Assembly (NCBI GenBank): GCA_002455255.1
Contig: DKKL01000031.1
Coordinates: 51,961 to 92,269, forward strand
Reading direction: 5' to 3'
Source of the DNA: Candidatus Tepidiaquacellales bacterium UBA6667
GTDB lineage: Bacteria > Bacteroidota > Ignavibacteria > Tepidaquicellales > Tepidaquicellaceae
DNA: 40,309 nt
Translations under genes and position numbers: made by a program
Part shown: in pieces, positions 17,616-25,849 of the stretch
Layout: each line of letters begins with the position of its first letter
Numbering within the stretch: the first letter of the stretch is position 1
Notes under the pieces: model-generated
Database searches by the model: none
Seen by the model: only the letters and a program-made list of their open reading frames with translations
Told to the model about the DNA's origin: nothing

Positions 17616-19202
17616 TTAGTCTAATAACTTTTTCAGAGCATTATACAGCAACAATTTTTTTTCTGTATCTTCTTCTGTATAAGTATAAGTATTTTTAAGT
17701 TCAATAAAAGCGAGCAAAGCATCCATCTCATTACCTTCTTCAATTGCAATAATTCCCCTATAATAGAGAAGTTTTGCATCATAAGAAGAATACCCTTGTT
17801 TCAATTCTCTTATGTAAGCATTTTCAAGATATTTTTTTGCCATTTTATAATCATTAAAATGCAAAAAGTAAATTTCTCCAATCTGAGAATAAGCCTGGAT
17901 ATAAGTAGAATCACGTTTAATAACATCATTAAAAATATTTATGGCATCTTTGTATCTTTTCATTTTTTCATAAGTTACACCAATCTGAAACCTGTTATAA
18001 ATACTTGTAGAATCTTCTTTTAAAAGTTTCTGATAAAATCCGAGAGCTTTATCATAGTTTTTTGAGCTGGTATAAGCATTGGCAAGCATTGAGGACAATG
18101 TATTTAAAAGACTGTCGTTATCAAATTTTTCTTTAATCTTAATATACATATCTTCACCTTTGGAATACATTTCGGTTTCGATATATAAATTTAACATATC
18201 TCTATAAACATCAAAAGAGTCAGGTCTTATATCGACAAGTTTATCAAAATAAAATTCAGTTTTAGAAAAATTAATTTTATTAATGGAATCTTGCTTTACA
18301 ACAAAAGTATCAATAGGGGCTTTCATCGTATCAGCTTGCTTGGAATAATACCAATTAGAAATTACATTTGTTTTAAATCTTGAGAATAGTCTATAATTTA
18401 TATTATATAAATTTTCTTCTTTTTTTAGTTTAGCTTCTTCAGAATCAGCAAATTCAAAAGAGAGAGCATTATTGAGAGTATTTTTAAATGAGTTAATTGC
18501 AATAGCAAAATTTAAATTTCCGTAGAAGCCATAAGAATAAGTAGTTACCCCAATGACTTCACCTTTTTCATTAAACAAAGCACCACCGCTATTACCCGGC
18601 GAGATTGCTGCAGTTATCTGAATAACCTTGTCAAATTTTTTCTCGATGTATGCCCAAGTGAGCGGGTCAGAAAAATTAACTTTTTCATCATATCTAATTG
18701 CGGCAATAATTCCCTGCGATATAGTATATTCAAAGCCGAGCGGACTTCCGATAGCAAAAACATTTTGACCGACTTTAAGACTGTCAGAATCGCCAAGATT
18801 AACAACAGGGAAAACCCTTCCACCGGTATTTTTTAATCTTAAGATTGCAATATCATTTTTATCATCAATGGCAACGAGTTCCGCATCATAAAATGTTCCG
18901 TCACTTAATTTAACGAGAATGCTGTCAAGGAATTCTACGACGTGATTATTAGTTCCTATAAGTCCGTCAGGAGATACAATGAATCCGCTTCCGTTAAGAA
19001 TAGTAGTATCTTTTACATTTCTGCTGTAATATGAAAAAAACGTTTCAGTATTATACCAAATGGAGACAAGTGCTTCCTTGTTTTTTTCCATAACCTGTTC
19101 GGCGTTAAGTATGTCACCATTTTTTGAATCGAACTGAGAGAAAGAAATATTAGAAGTGAAAAGAATATAAGAAAAGAAGAAAGAAAAAATTAGTTTATAC
19201 AA
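17616..19202 (-). CDS. Exported trypsin-like (HtrA/DegP-type) serine protease with C-terminal TPRs
   Basis: A periplasmic S1C-family protease. Counting from the TTG start at 19202, the triad is H87 (GTNNHVVEF), D117 (KNDIAIL) and S205 (SPGNSGGALF). No PDZ domain follows; instead residues from about 315 carry tetratricopeptide repeats (for example NAYTSSKNYDKALGFYQKLL and IGVTYEKMKRYKDAINIF). An in-frame ATG at 19244 would extend it 14 residues into the upstream hydratase gene. The TTG gives a clean signal peptide (YKLIFSFFFSYILFTSNISFSQ) 4 bp after that gene's stop, with AAAGGAAA about 10 nt upstream, so I prefer it. TPRs in place of PDZ suggest substrate or partner docking through the repeats (inference). 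Confidence 0.85.
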   Translation of the reverse strand: MYKLIFSFFFSYILFTSNISFSQFDSKNGDILNAEQVMEKNKEALVSIWYNTETFFSYYSRNVKDTTILNGSGFIVSPDGLIGTNNHVVEFLDSILVKLSDGTFYDAELVAIDDKNDIAILRLKNTGGRVFPVVNLGDSDSLKVGQNVFAIGSPLGFEYTISQGIIAAIRYDEKVNFSDPLTWAYIEKKFDKVIQITAAISPGNSGGALFNEKGEVIGVTTYSYGFYGNLNFAIAINSFKNTLNNALSFEFADSEEAKLKKEENLYNINYRLFSRFKTNVISNWYYSKQADTMKAPIDTFVVKQDSINKINFSKTEFYFDKLVDIRPDSFDVYRDMLNLYIETEMYSKGEDMYIKIKEKFDNDSLLNTLSSMLANAYTSSKNYDKALGFYQKLLKEDSTSIYNRFQIGVTYEKMKRYKDAINIFNDVIKRDSTYIQAYSQIGEIYFLHFNDYKMAKKYLENAYIRELKQGYSSYDAKLLYYRGIIAIEEGNEMDALLAFIELKNTYTYTEEDTEKKLLLYNALKKLLD

Positions 19203-19206
19203 GAGA

Positions 19207-20019
19207 TTATTTTCCTTTCCAGTTAGCTTTTCGTTTTTCAACAAATGCTTTCATACCTTCAAATTTATCTTCAGATGCGAAAAGTAAATAGAAGTTTTTT
19301 CTTTCCAATTCCAAACCGGATTCAATTGTTAAATCAAAAGATTTCAAAACGGATTCTTTGCCAAGCTGAACAGCAATAGTAGGCATTTTACAAATTTCAG
19401 CAGAGAGTTCGAGAGCTTCATCAAGAAAAACTTCTTTAGGAACAACTTTAGTAACAAGTCCGGCATTAAACATATCAGAAGCAGAATAAAATTTTCCTGT
19501 AAGAATCATTTCCATTGCTTTAGCTTTACCGATAGCTTTTGTTAATCTTTGAGTACCACCTGCACCGGGAATAACACCAAGTTTAATTTCAGGTTGACCG
19601 AACTGAGCAGAATCAGAGGCGACGATCATATCACAACTCATAGCAAGCTCACAACCACCACCAAGAGCAAAACCACTGACAGCAGCAATTATCGGTTTTT
19701 TAATTTTTCTAATTCTATCCCAGCGAGCGAACTGATCTCTAAGGAGCATTTCGATTGTGGAAGCGTCAGCCATTTCTTTTATATCAGCACCTGCTGCGAA
19801 AGCTTTTTCATTTCCTGTAATAACCATACAACCGACTTCAGGATCTTTATCGAATAATTCAAGAGTATCAACGACTTCTTTCATAAGCTCAATGTTTAAA
19901 GCATTGAGAGCATCCGGTCTGTTTAATTGAATCAATCCTGTTTTAAGAGCATTTCCGTTATCAACTTCTTTAACAATAATATTCTTATATTCAGAATTTA
20001 AATGAGGTTTATCAGACAT
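19207..20019 (-). CDS. Enoyl-CoA hydratase (crotonase family)
   Basis: A 270-residue cytoplasmic enzyme that hydrates 2-enoyl-CoA in fatty-acid beta-oxidation or a similar pathway. It carries the oxyanion-hole segment AFAAGADIKEMAD and the family block VSGFALGGGCELAMSCDM. Both catalytic glutamates are present: one in GGGCELAM and one in FGQPEIKLGVIPGAGGTQRL. The C-terminal helix EGMKAFVEKRKANWKGK is typical of FadB/Ech-type short crotonases. It is the first gene of a run that continues with the HtrA-like protease and sdhA. A 1.1-kb gap and a frameshifted gene separate it from a second crotonase gene. Confidence 0.92.
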   Translation of the reverse strand: MSDKPHLNSEYKNIIVKEVDNGNALKTGLIQLNRPDALNALNIELMKEVVDTLELFDKDPEVGCMVITGNEKAFAAGADIKEMADASTIEMLLRDQFARWDRIRKIKKPIIAAVSGFALGGGCELAMSCDMIVASDSAQFGQPEIKLGVIPGAGGTQRLTKAIGKAKAMEMILTGKFYSASDMFNAGLVTKVVPKEVFLDEALELSAEICKMPTIAVQLGKESVLKSFDLTIESGLELERKNFYLLFASEDKFEGMKAFVEKRKANWKGK

Positions 20020-20871
20020 AAATTAATTTTTGTTGAATTTTGAAAATAGTTACATATTAAAATATTAACAATTCAATAATAATTAAAGAAAGACAAAATT
20101 TAAAATTATTTAAAACTTCACCACTTCATAGGGGTAACGAATTAATCAAATTTTACAAATGAGACGATATTATTTTCAATTCAAGTAAACCGAACTAACG
20201 GAAGTATCATTTTTTTTGCCACAGGAGTATCACTCAGATGACACCAGGGAATTTCAACAAAAAAGCGGTGTCAAAACGGTGGCATTTTGGTGCAAAATCA
20301 GATAATCCACATAGACATAAAACATTGAAAAAACAAACAATTAATTCGGATTTCCTCCAAAACAAAATAACAAAAAGTGAAATTTGAATTTTAGAACAAA
20401 AAATCTAAAATGCAAAATTTTTTTTTGGTAAGATTTGGTATATAAACGGTCAAGAAACGGTCAAGTTTTGTAAAAAGAAAACCACAGAAAATTAATAGAT
20501 TAAAATTTATATCGAATTTTTTTGAAAAAAAATATTATTATTTCAAAGAACGAGATAAAATACAACAGAAAAAAATTTAACAGGAAATGTAATGGGAGGA
20601 GGTACAGGAATATGAAATCTATAAAATGAGGGCTACGATTACCCTTATAAAAATAAGGGTAAAAATAAAAAAATAAAAGTCAGAAATTGAAGATTTTTAA
20701 GTTAAAAATTTTGAAAAAACTTTAAAAACAGATTGTTTTGTTGGTGTTTGTAATTTTCGGAAACCAATAGAAACAGTAAGTTAGATAAATAAATAAGTTA
20801 ATAAACTGTTATTTTAAAAAAACATAGTAACCAATGTTAGCGATTTTGAAGGTGAAGAAAATTGAAATTAT
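20020..20871. other. Long AT-rich gap without a gene
   Basis: No open frame with coding character is visible on either strand. The stretch holds a degenerate copy of the CACCAC...ACGAATTA repeat (20114-20147), a tandem 11-mer AAACGGTCAAG twice (20444-20465), a strong ribosome-site-like GGGAGGAGG (20594-20602) before a four-codon frame, and a 10-bp palindrome (20639-20662). Many homopolymer A/T runs are present. It looks like decayed or non-coding accessory DNA. Confidence 0.6.
20639..20662. repeat. Perfect 10-bp inverted repeat in the noncoding gap
   Basis: TTACCCTTAT and ATAAGGGTAA flank an AAAA loop. The plus-strand sequence after it is A-rich rather than T-rich, and the minus-strand side continues TCGTAGCCC, so it is not a standard terminator in either direction. 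It might be an RNA hairpin or a protein site. Confidence 0.5.
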
Positions 20872-21154
20872 TTAATCAAAGGAATGCTTCAACCATTTAT
20901 CAAATTCTTCAGGAGAGAAGTCATTTTTATAGTAAGCAATAAACATTTGTTTTTTTAATTCTTTTTCCGGAAGGTCTTTTGGAAAACGAGAGCGAACAAT
21001 TTCCCGAGTAAAAGCACAAAGAGAAATCATATAATTAAATCTTTGTTCCGGAGTGAGAAATTTAAAAAATTCTTTGTAAAATTTTTCGTTTTTTTAAAAT
21101 TGTATCTTTCCATACATCAGAAATTTTATTGAAAGTATTTAATTCTTCTGTCAT
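20872..21154 (-). pseudogene. Small hypothetical gene interrupted by a 1-base frameshift in an A7 run
   Basis: The start ATG (21154) overlaps the stop of the upstream crotonase gene as ATGA, typical of translational coupling. It reads MTEELNTFNKISDVWKDTIL, then reaches an A7 tract on the minus strand (about 21089-21095) and hits a stop 11 codons later. With six A residues the frame continues without a stop for about 70 more codons (NEKFYKEFFKFLTPEQRFN, then MISLCAFTREIV, and DFSPEEFDKWLKHSFD) to TAA at 20872-20874. The joined product would have 93 residues, be mostly helical and charged, and belong to no family I recognise. Either the gene is broken, the base is a homopolymer sequencing error, or slippage restores the frame. 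The continuous coding look on both sides of the tract supports a real gene. Confidence 0.65.
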
Positions 21155-21993
21155 TTACCGGAACGGATTTTTTTATAGTTAACCTTTTTCTTATTGTTGA
21201 AAGAGTTAATTCCTTCTTTGACTTCATTAGAAAGATTGTGAATAGCAAGCCAATCGCGTGCGTGTCCGATAGTCATATGCCAGGAGAAATCACGCCATAC
21301 ATTTAATTGTTGTTTTGCATAACGGAGACATTCGGGAAGTTTATTGTAAAGTTTTTCAGCCATAACATCAACTTCTTTATCAAGTTCAGCATAAGGCACA
21401 ACTTTATTAACGAGTCCCCATTCCAGAGCTTTTTTAGCAGGGATATCCTCACACAGCATAATAATTTCACGGGCTCTTCTATCACCTACAATTAACGGAA
21501 GAAACTGCGTTGCACCAGCAGCTGGAACGCTACCCATTCTTGCACCGACTTGTTTAATTATGATATGGTCAGCAGCAATAGCAAGGTCACAGCTCATATT
21601 GAGTTCATTTCCACCACCGACGACGATACCGTTTAAACGAGCTATGGTTGGTTTGCCGAGATCTTTCATAACCTGATGCAGTTCAATAAATTCATACATC
21701 CATTTATAATAGTCATTAGGATTATTTATAAAATAATCACCTTGTTCTTTCACATCGGCACCGGTAGAGAATGCTCTTTTTCCTGCACCGGTTAAAACGA
21801 CTACCGCGATGTTATCATCCCAAGCACAATCTTTGAACGCGATAATGAGTTCTTGAATTGTTTCGAGGTTTAAGCAGTTGAGTTTGCTTTCACGGTTGAT
21901 GGTGATAGTAGCTTTGTAACCGGATTTATCAAGTTTGATAAATTTAAATTTATGAGATTTTTTTAAGTAGGACTGATATTTTTTAGATTTCAT
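21151..21993 (-). CDS. Enoyl-CoA hydratase/isomerase family protein, BamA-like
   Basis: A 280-residue crotonase-superfamily member, clearly different from the hydratase at 19207. Its blocks are AFSTGADVKEQG, NGIVVGGGNELNMSCDL, and MGSVPAAGATQFLPLIVGDRRAREI, followed by KALEWGLVNKVVP. The GSVPAAGATQFLPL segment and the FINNPNDYYKWMYEFI stretch recall, from memory, ring-opening 6-oxocyclohexenoyl-CoA hydrolases (BamA/Oah), though those are longer. The GGGNEL glutamate is retained, while the second catalytic glutamate region is altered (QVGARMGSVPAAGG-like). The substrate is not certain: aromatic-CoA ring cleavage, MenB-like chemistry or an unknown acyl-CoA reaction remain open. The following small gene overlaps its stop codon. 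Confidence 0.8.
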   Translation of the reverse strand: MKSKKYQSYLKKSHKFKFIKLDKSGYKATITINRESKLNCLNLETIQELIIAFKDCAWDDNIAVVVLTGAGKRAFSTGADVKEQGDYFINNPNDYYKWMYEFIELHQVMKDLGKPTIARLNGIVVGGGNELNMSCDLAIAADHIIIKQVGARMGSVPAAGATQFLPLIVGDRRAREIIMLCEDIPAKKALEWGLVNKVVPYAELDKEVDVMAEKLYNKLPECLRYAKQQLNVWRDFSWHMTIGHARDWLAIHNLSNEVKEGINSFNNKKKVNYKKIRSGK

Positions 21994-22163
21994 AAATGAA
22001 ATTAAAAATTATAAAATGTGTTTAAAAGTCATAATTTAATTTCCGGAGGAGGGGGGTGAAATATTTAGAATAATAATTCCAAAATGATATAAATAATAAA
22101 AAATAATTTGAATTTGTCATTAATTAAAAATTATCAATTATATAATTAATACTAATTTCAAAA

Positions 22164-22406
22164 TTGACAAAGCAAGAAACGGAAGCAGCGATATTTGAGT
22201 ATATAGAGGTATTTTACAACAGGCAGAGGTTACATTCATCACTGGGATATTTAAGACCTGTAGATTATGAAAAAGAATTAAAAGAAACAAAACACAAAAA
22301 AGATAGAAATGTCACAAAAACAAAAAATATTTTAATAAACAAATTAAACCAAAACTTTAAAAATAACACTTTATTTCGTGTCTCACAAATGGGGGTAAGG
22401 GCATAA
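22164..22406 (+). pseudogene. IS3-family transposase, C-terminal remnant
   Basis: The first ~37 residues (KQETEAAIFEYIEVFYNRQR, then LHSSLGYLRPVDYE) are the very C-terminus of the IS3-family OrfB integrase, including the FYNRQRLHSSLGY block after the DDE core. The frame is open only from a TTG at 22164, with a stop at 22143-22145 just upstream. All of the DDE catalytic region is therefore missing. The remaining ~40 residues read through the element's non-coding end. The fragment cannot encode an active transposase. No further transposase pieces were found upstream. Confidence 0.85.
22379..22403. mobile_element. Right terminal repeat of a degraded IS3-family element
   Basis: Read from the outside, the 25 bp begin TGCCCTTACCCCC and end in ATTTGTGAGACA. 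The sequence as written starts TG and ends CA, the usual IS3 terminus, and lies where an OrfB end predicts the right inverted repeat. I could not find a matching left end in the window, so the element is a truncated relic. Confidence 0.65.
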
Positions 22407-22410
22407 TATA

Positions 22411-23487
22411 TTATTTAAATTTGCCAATTAATATTTTTGAATTAGTTGATGTGTTATAAGTAAAATACATTGTACCAAAAGTGAAATCAAGATGTGGGCT
22501 ATAAGCAAAACCCTCTGATTTTATGTATTCATTTAATGTGTTGTCAAATCCCCATCTTCTGTTACTTCCATATAAAAAATGGAATGGAAATTGAGTTGAA
22601 TACAAATATTTTCTTCCATCTATGTTACCACTGATTTTATTTAATTCTTTTATATCATTACTATTATGTAATATTAAAGTACTTACTATTTCTCGCCAAT
22701 TTCCGTTTTCAAAAACTGAATGTTTATTATGTTCATACTTCATTAATTTTTTCCCAACCTTTTCTAATTTGCAGTAACAAGAAAGATTGTAAAATTCTTC
22801 AAACTTATCATTTTTTGGATTATATTTGTAAATTTTAAAATAATTTTTATTCCCAACTTCTTGAAATTTAACCAGAATTAATTCATTATGTTCATTATTA
22901 AAAGTAAATCCTGCTCTAAATCCGGAATCAATTGAATATTTTTTTATTAATTTATCAGAAAACCGATAAACAGAATTACCTCTTTCTGTATTAAGCCAAG
23001 TATCTAAATTATTTTTTACAAATACATCAATAACTTTACCAGTATTAAGTTCATTAATTTCAAAACCCATTAAATACATTCCATTCCAAACATAGAAATA
23101 ACCTTGTTCATTTCCGTTAGAACCGATAATAGATGATCCCAACACTATAGTATATTCATTTACTCCATGAATAGAATAAGTTTCATTTGTATATTTGTGA
23201 TCTAATGTTCTTACAACATCGTTATAAAATAACGTAGGTATTTTTCCAGCTGTAAACACTTTGCCAACTAAGAATACTCTTGTAGGAGGGCTAACATAAA
23301 AATCATTAATATTACTTATGTTATTTTCATAAACTTTCCAATAAGTTATAGAAATAGTATCATACTCAATTCCATTTATTTCATTTTCATTTTGCACGAT
23401 ATTCATACAAGATGAAATCATTAATAATAATGTAATGGAAATTGAAATTAATTTATATTTGAATTTTCGACGCTTTAAAATTAACAT
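22411..23487 (-). CDS. Putative lipoprotein, function unknown
   Basis: An exported protein of 358 residues from the ATG at 23487 (a TTG at 23520 would add 11). The N-terminus MLILKRRKFKYKLISISITL leads to the lipobox-like LMISSC, which puts the lipidated cysteine at residue 27. The mature part is rich in Asn, Tyr, Lys and beta-prone segments, with aromatic strands such as YFYVWNGMYLMGFEI and HLDFTFGTMYFTYN. This could be a propeller or sandwich, but no family is recognised. It ends 7 bp from the IS3 terminus and starts near a repeat mosaic, so it sits in an accessory island. No partner gene or clear promoter is visible. Confidence 0.65.
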   Translation of the reverse strand: MLILKRRKFKYKLISISITLLLMISSCMNIVQNENEINGIEYDTISITYWKVYENNISNINDFYVSPPTRVFLVGKVFTAGKIPTLFYNDVVRTLDHKYTNETYSIHGVNEYTIVLGSSIIGSNGNEQGYFYVWNGMYLMGFEINELNTGKVIDVFVKNNLDTWLNTERGNSVYRFSDKLIKKYSIDSGFRAGFTFNNEHNELILVKFQEVGNKNYFKIYKYNPKNDKFEEFYNLSCYCKLEKVGKKLMKYEHNKHSVFENGNWREIVSTLILHNSNDIKELNKISGNIDGRKYLYSTQFPFHFLYGSNRRWGFDNTLNEYIKSEGFAYSPHLDFTFGTMYFTYNTSTNSKILIGKFK

Positions 23488-23910
23488 AAAAATGCAATAT
23501 GACCGGGTTTTTAGAATCAAAACAGAAATAATTTGATATGAAAAATTTTACTAATTGTAATAATTATTTATAATAGAAAAAATGCAATATAATTTTCAAA
23601 AAATTAAATGCCTTTAAGGAGGGTGTTATGGATAGAACAGAATAACCTTGAGAGGTAATTGGAAAGCACAGAGTCTTTAAGATGGATTGGGTTAAACAAA
23701 GGAACAACTGCAGGAGAGAAAAAAAAGATTATCCTCCCCCTATATCCACTCCAAAGGGGGACTCCGAGATTCTTCGTCGCAAGCTCCTCAGAATGACAGG
23801 AAGCCAAGGATTAGTTGGAATGACAGTTACTTATGTGTGATTATTTTTCGATAGTTTGATAGAGATTCTTTCCCGATATAAGGCATCGGGACATGCTTCT
23901 CACCGTAGGG

Positions 23911-24057
23911 GCAGGCAGAATGACAAGGGGTAAAGGAGTTGGTGGAATGATGCGGATGAAATTTTTAGAATTGAAGAGATGAAAACGCAGGAGTCCTCTT
24001 CGAGAGACTCCTGCGGGAGGGGTAAAGTTTTCTAATCCTCCCCCTAAATCCCCCTCC
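23911..24057. repeat. 147-bp direct repeat, copy 1
   Basis: It runs from GCAGGCAGAATGACA to the CCCCCTAAATCCCCCTCC block and is nearly identical to the segment 215 bp downstream. It contains a strong hairpin at 23986-24015 (CGCAGGAGTC / GACTCCTGCG with a TCTTCGAGA apex). Confidence 0.85.
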
Positions 24058-24125
24058 CGACAAGTCGGGACAGGCATCCAAAGGGGGACTCAGAGATTCT
24101 TCGTCGCAAGCTCCTCCCCGTAAGG

Positions 24126-24272
24126 GCAGGCAGAATGACAGGGGGTAAAGGAGTTGGTGGAATGATGCGGATGAAATTTTTAGAATTGAAGAGATGAAAA
24201 CGCAGGAGTCCTCTTCGAGAGACTCCTGCGGGAGAGGTAAAGTTTTCTAATCCTCCCCCTAAATCCCCCTCC
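24126..24272. repeat. 147-bp direct repeat, copy 2
   Basis: The second copy at an offset of 215 bp, differing from copy 1 at only about three positions. Its hairpin lies at 24201-24230. It is followed by CCAAAGGGGGACTT, whereas copy 1 is followed by a CCCGACAAGTCGGG hairpin, so the modules are recombined rather than simply duplicated. Confidence 0.85.
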
Positions 24273-24427
24273 AAAGGGGGACTTGCTGTAAAGTTTAGAG
24301 ATTCTTCTCCCAACAAGTCGGGACAGACATCCAAAGGGAGACTTGTAGTGATAAAATATAACCGGATTCTGCTTCCGACAAGTTGGGATCAGAATGACTG
24401 AGAGTTATTTCGTTATGAAGTAATGAA

Positions 24428-25849
24428 TTAATTGATTTTTTCGAGGAGCCATTTTTTATCAGGGATGAAGCGGGTTTCTTTTTTCAACATAATTTTAATT
24501 TCATCAACTGAGTTTTTATCTTTTGACGAATAGTATTTAATTAACCGTGACATATAATATACGAATACATTAATGCTGTCAGATAAATCTTTGTTCACTT
24601 GTTTATTTCTTTTTTTATAGTGATTCAGGTTATCAAGTATATACTCAATAGAATTAAAATCACCAAGTTCAAAAAAAGATTTTGCTATTATGAAATTTAC
24701 ATTAACATAATATTTTGCATTTAAATTTTTAACTTTTGAAGCAAGAGAAATTGCTTTTTCAAAATCTTTTTTACGGAAATATAATCTCGCTAAAGAAAGA
24801 TTAATTACATCTTTTCTAATATCTTTATCAAGATAAGAACCATATTTATAAATAATATTTTCCAGCCATGTATATTTACCAAGATACAACCCTGTCAAGA
24901 CGAGGGAATGGAAATCGGATTCAAAAACTTTTTTGTAAAGAATTAAAGAATCACTTTTAATCATTTTATCATATATGTTATATATGTCTTTCATAACTTC
25001 TAAATTTCCTGCAGAATATTTTTCCCAATAAAAAGAAGAAGCATAAGAATAATAAAAATTTAACTGTTCTTTTGAAAATTTTGATACTTTAGATTTCAGA
25101 TAGTTGATTAATTCTTTAATAACGGAATCAGGAGATTTATCTTTATACAGCATAACACGCAAATAAATCACGTAAAGATTCGGATGATTTTTTTTTATAT
25201 CTTTTAAATTTTTGGAAATAAAAACGCTTATACTATCAAAAAAAGAGAAATCAAAATCTGAATCCCGACCAATAGCTTTATCAATTGTAAGAACTTCACT
25301 GAAAGAATTTAATTTGAGGAAAGAAAAAAGCAAATCAATATCCTGAGACTTTTGTATTAAGATTTTAGGGATACCGGGTTTATAGCTATCAAAGTTTGTA
25401 TAATAAATATCATTTTCCAATTGCAAGCGAGTATAATAAAAAGCTGAATCTTTATTAAATTTTTCATTCAAATCATTTAACATTTTGGCAGATAATTTGT
25501 TAAAAACTTCTTTATCACCTGATTCTTTTAGAGATTCAGAAAGCAATATATTTTTGATATAAGAATTTTTTTCAAGTTGTTTCTGCACAAGAAACTTTTC
25601 TATTATTTTATTGAAATCGGAAATAAGTTTTCTATAATTTGAATCATCAAATTTTTTATCAGGGAAAACTTTTTCATAAATTTTATTCAATACCAGATTT
25701 TCATCAGAAATGGAAGGATAAAATTTCTTTAAAAAATAAAATAGCTTTATAATTCTTTCGCTGGAATTATAAAATGGCGATAAAATAAATTTTTCAAACT
25801 CAATAAATTCTTTAACTGAAAAATTATTTATTAATTTAAATAATATCAT
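24428..25849 (-). CDS. Helical-repeat protein of unknown function
   Basis: A 473-residue, Lys/Asn/Ser-rich protein with no signal peptide or membrane helix, predicted largely alpha-helical. The start MILFKLINNFSVKEFIEFEKF is followed by FILSPFYNSSERII. From about residue 280 paired helices appear (RLYFRKKDFEKAISLASKV, then IIAKSFFELGDFNSIEYIL), which resemble degenerate tetratricopeptide repeats. A similar EFxxFxxFLxSPYFN opening is, as I recall, seen in uncharacterised proteins of the Bacteroidota group. Its start overlaps the nhaA stop by 4 bp (ATGA), so it is translationally coupled to an Na+/H+ antiporter. No function can be assigned; a scaffold role is only a guess. Confidence 0.75.
   Translation of the reverse strand: MILFKLINNFSVKEFIEFEKFILSPFYNSSERIIKLFYFLKKFYPSISDENLVLNKIYEKVFPDKKFDDSNYRKLISDFNKIIEKFLVQKQLEKNSYIKNILLSESLKESGDKEVFNKLSAKMLNDLNEKFNKDSAFYYTRLQLENDIYYTNFDSYKPGIPKILIQKSQDIDLLFSFLKLNSFSEVLTIDKAIGRDSDFDFSFFDSISVFISKNLKDIKKNHPNLYVIYLRVMLYKDKSPDSVIKELINYLKSKVSKFSKEQLNFYYSYASSFYWEKYSAGNLEVMKDIYNIYDKMIKSDSLILYKKVFESDFHSLVLTGLYLGKYTWLENIIYKYGSYLDKDIRKDVINLSLARLYFRKKDFEKAISLASKVKNLNAKYYVNVNFIIAKSFFELGDFNSIEYILDNLNHYKKRNKQVNKDLSDSINVFVYYMSRLIKYYSSKDKNSVDEIKIMLKKETRFIPDKKWLLEKIN

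Larger units (their letters stand above)
23521..24427. other. Intergenic repeat mosaic without a gene
   Basis: This 0.9-kb gap is built from short modules that recur in shuffled order. These are a CCTCCCCCTAAATCCCCCTCC block, CCAAAGGGGGACT, GAGATTCTTCGTCGCAAGC (at 23766 and near 24091), CAGAATGACAGG, and hairpins of the type CCCGACAAGTCGGG (24056-24069) and CCCGAT...ATCGGG (23872-23890). GC content is clearly higher than in the neighbouring DNA. Open frames across it are by-products of the repeats. Confidence 0.75.

Noticed and set aside
20612..20629. A four-codon frame after GGGAGGAGG
   Set aside because: Too short to call a gene; listed only as part of an unexplained gap.
20020..22163. A left terminal repeat for the IS3 relic
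   Set aside because: No sequence like TGCCCTTACCCCC was found upstream, so the element's left boundary cannot be placed.
23841..24334. Two minus-strand frames with near-identical peptides (containing SRRGLLRFHLFNSK)
   Set aside because: They are translations of the duplicated 147-bp repeat, hairpin included; composition and repetition argue against proteins.
23640..24380. Possible CRISPR array from regularly placed repeats
   Set aside because: Units are 147 bp with a single duplication and shuffled modules; there are no short repeats with unique equal-length spacers and no cas genes.
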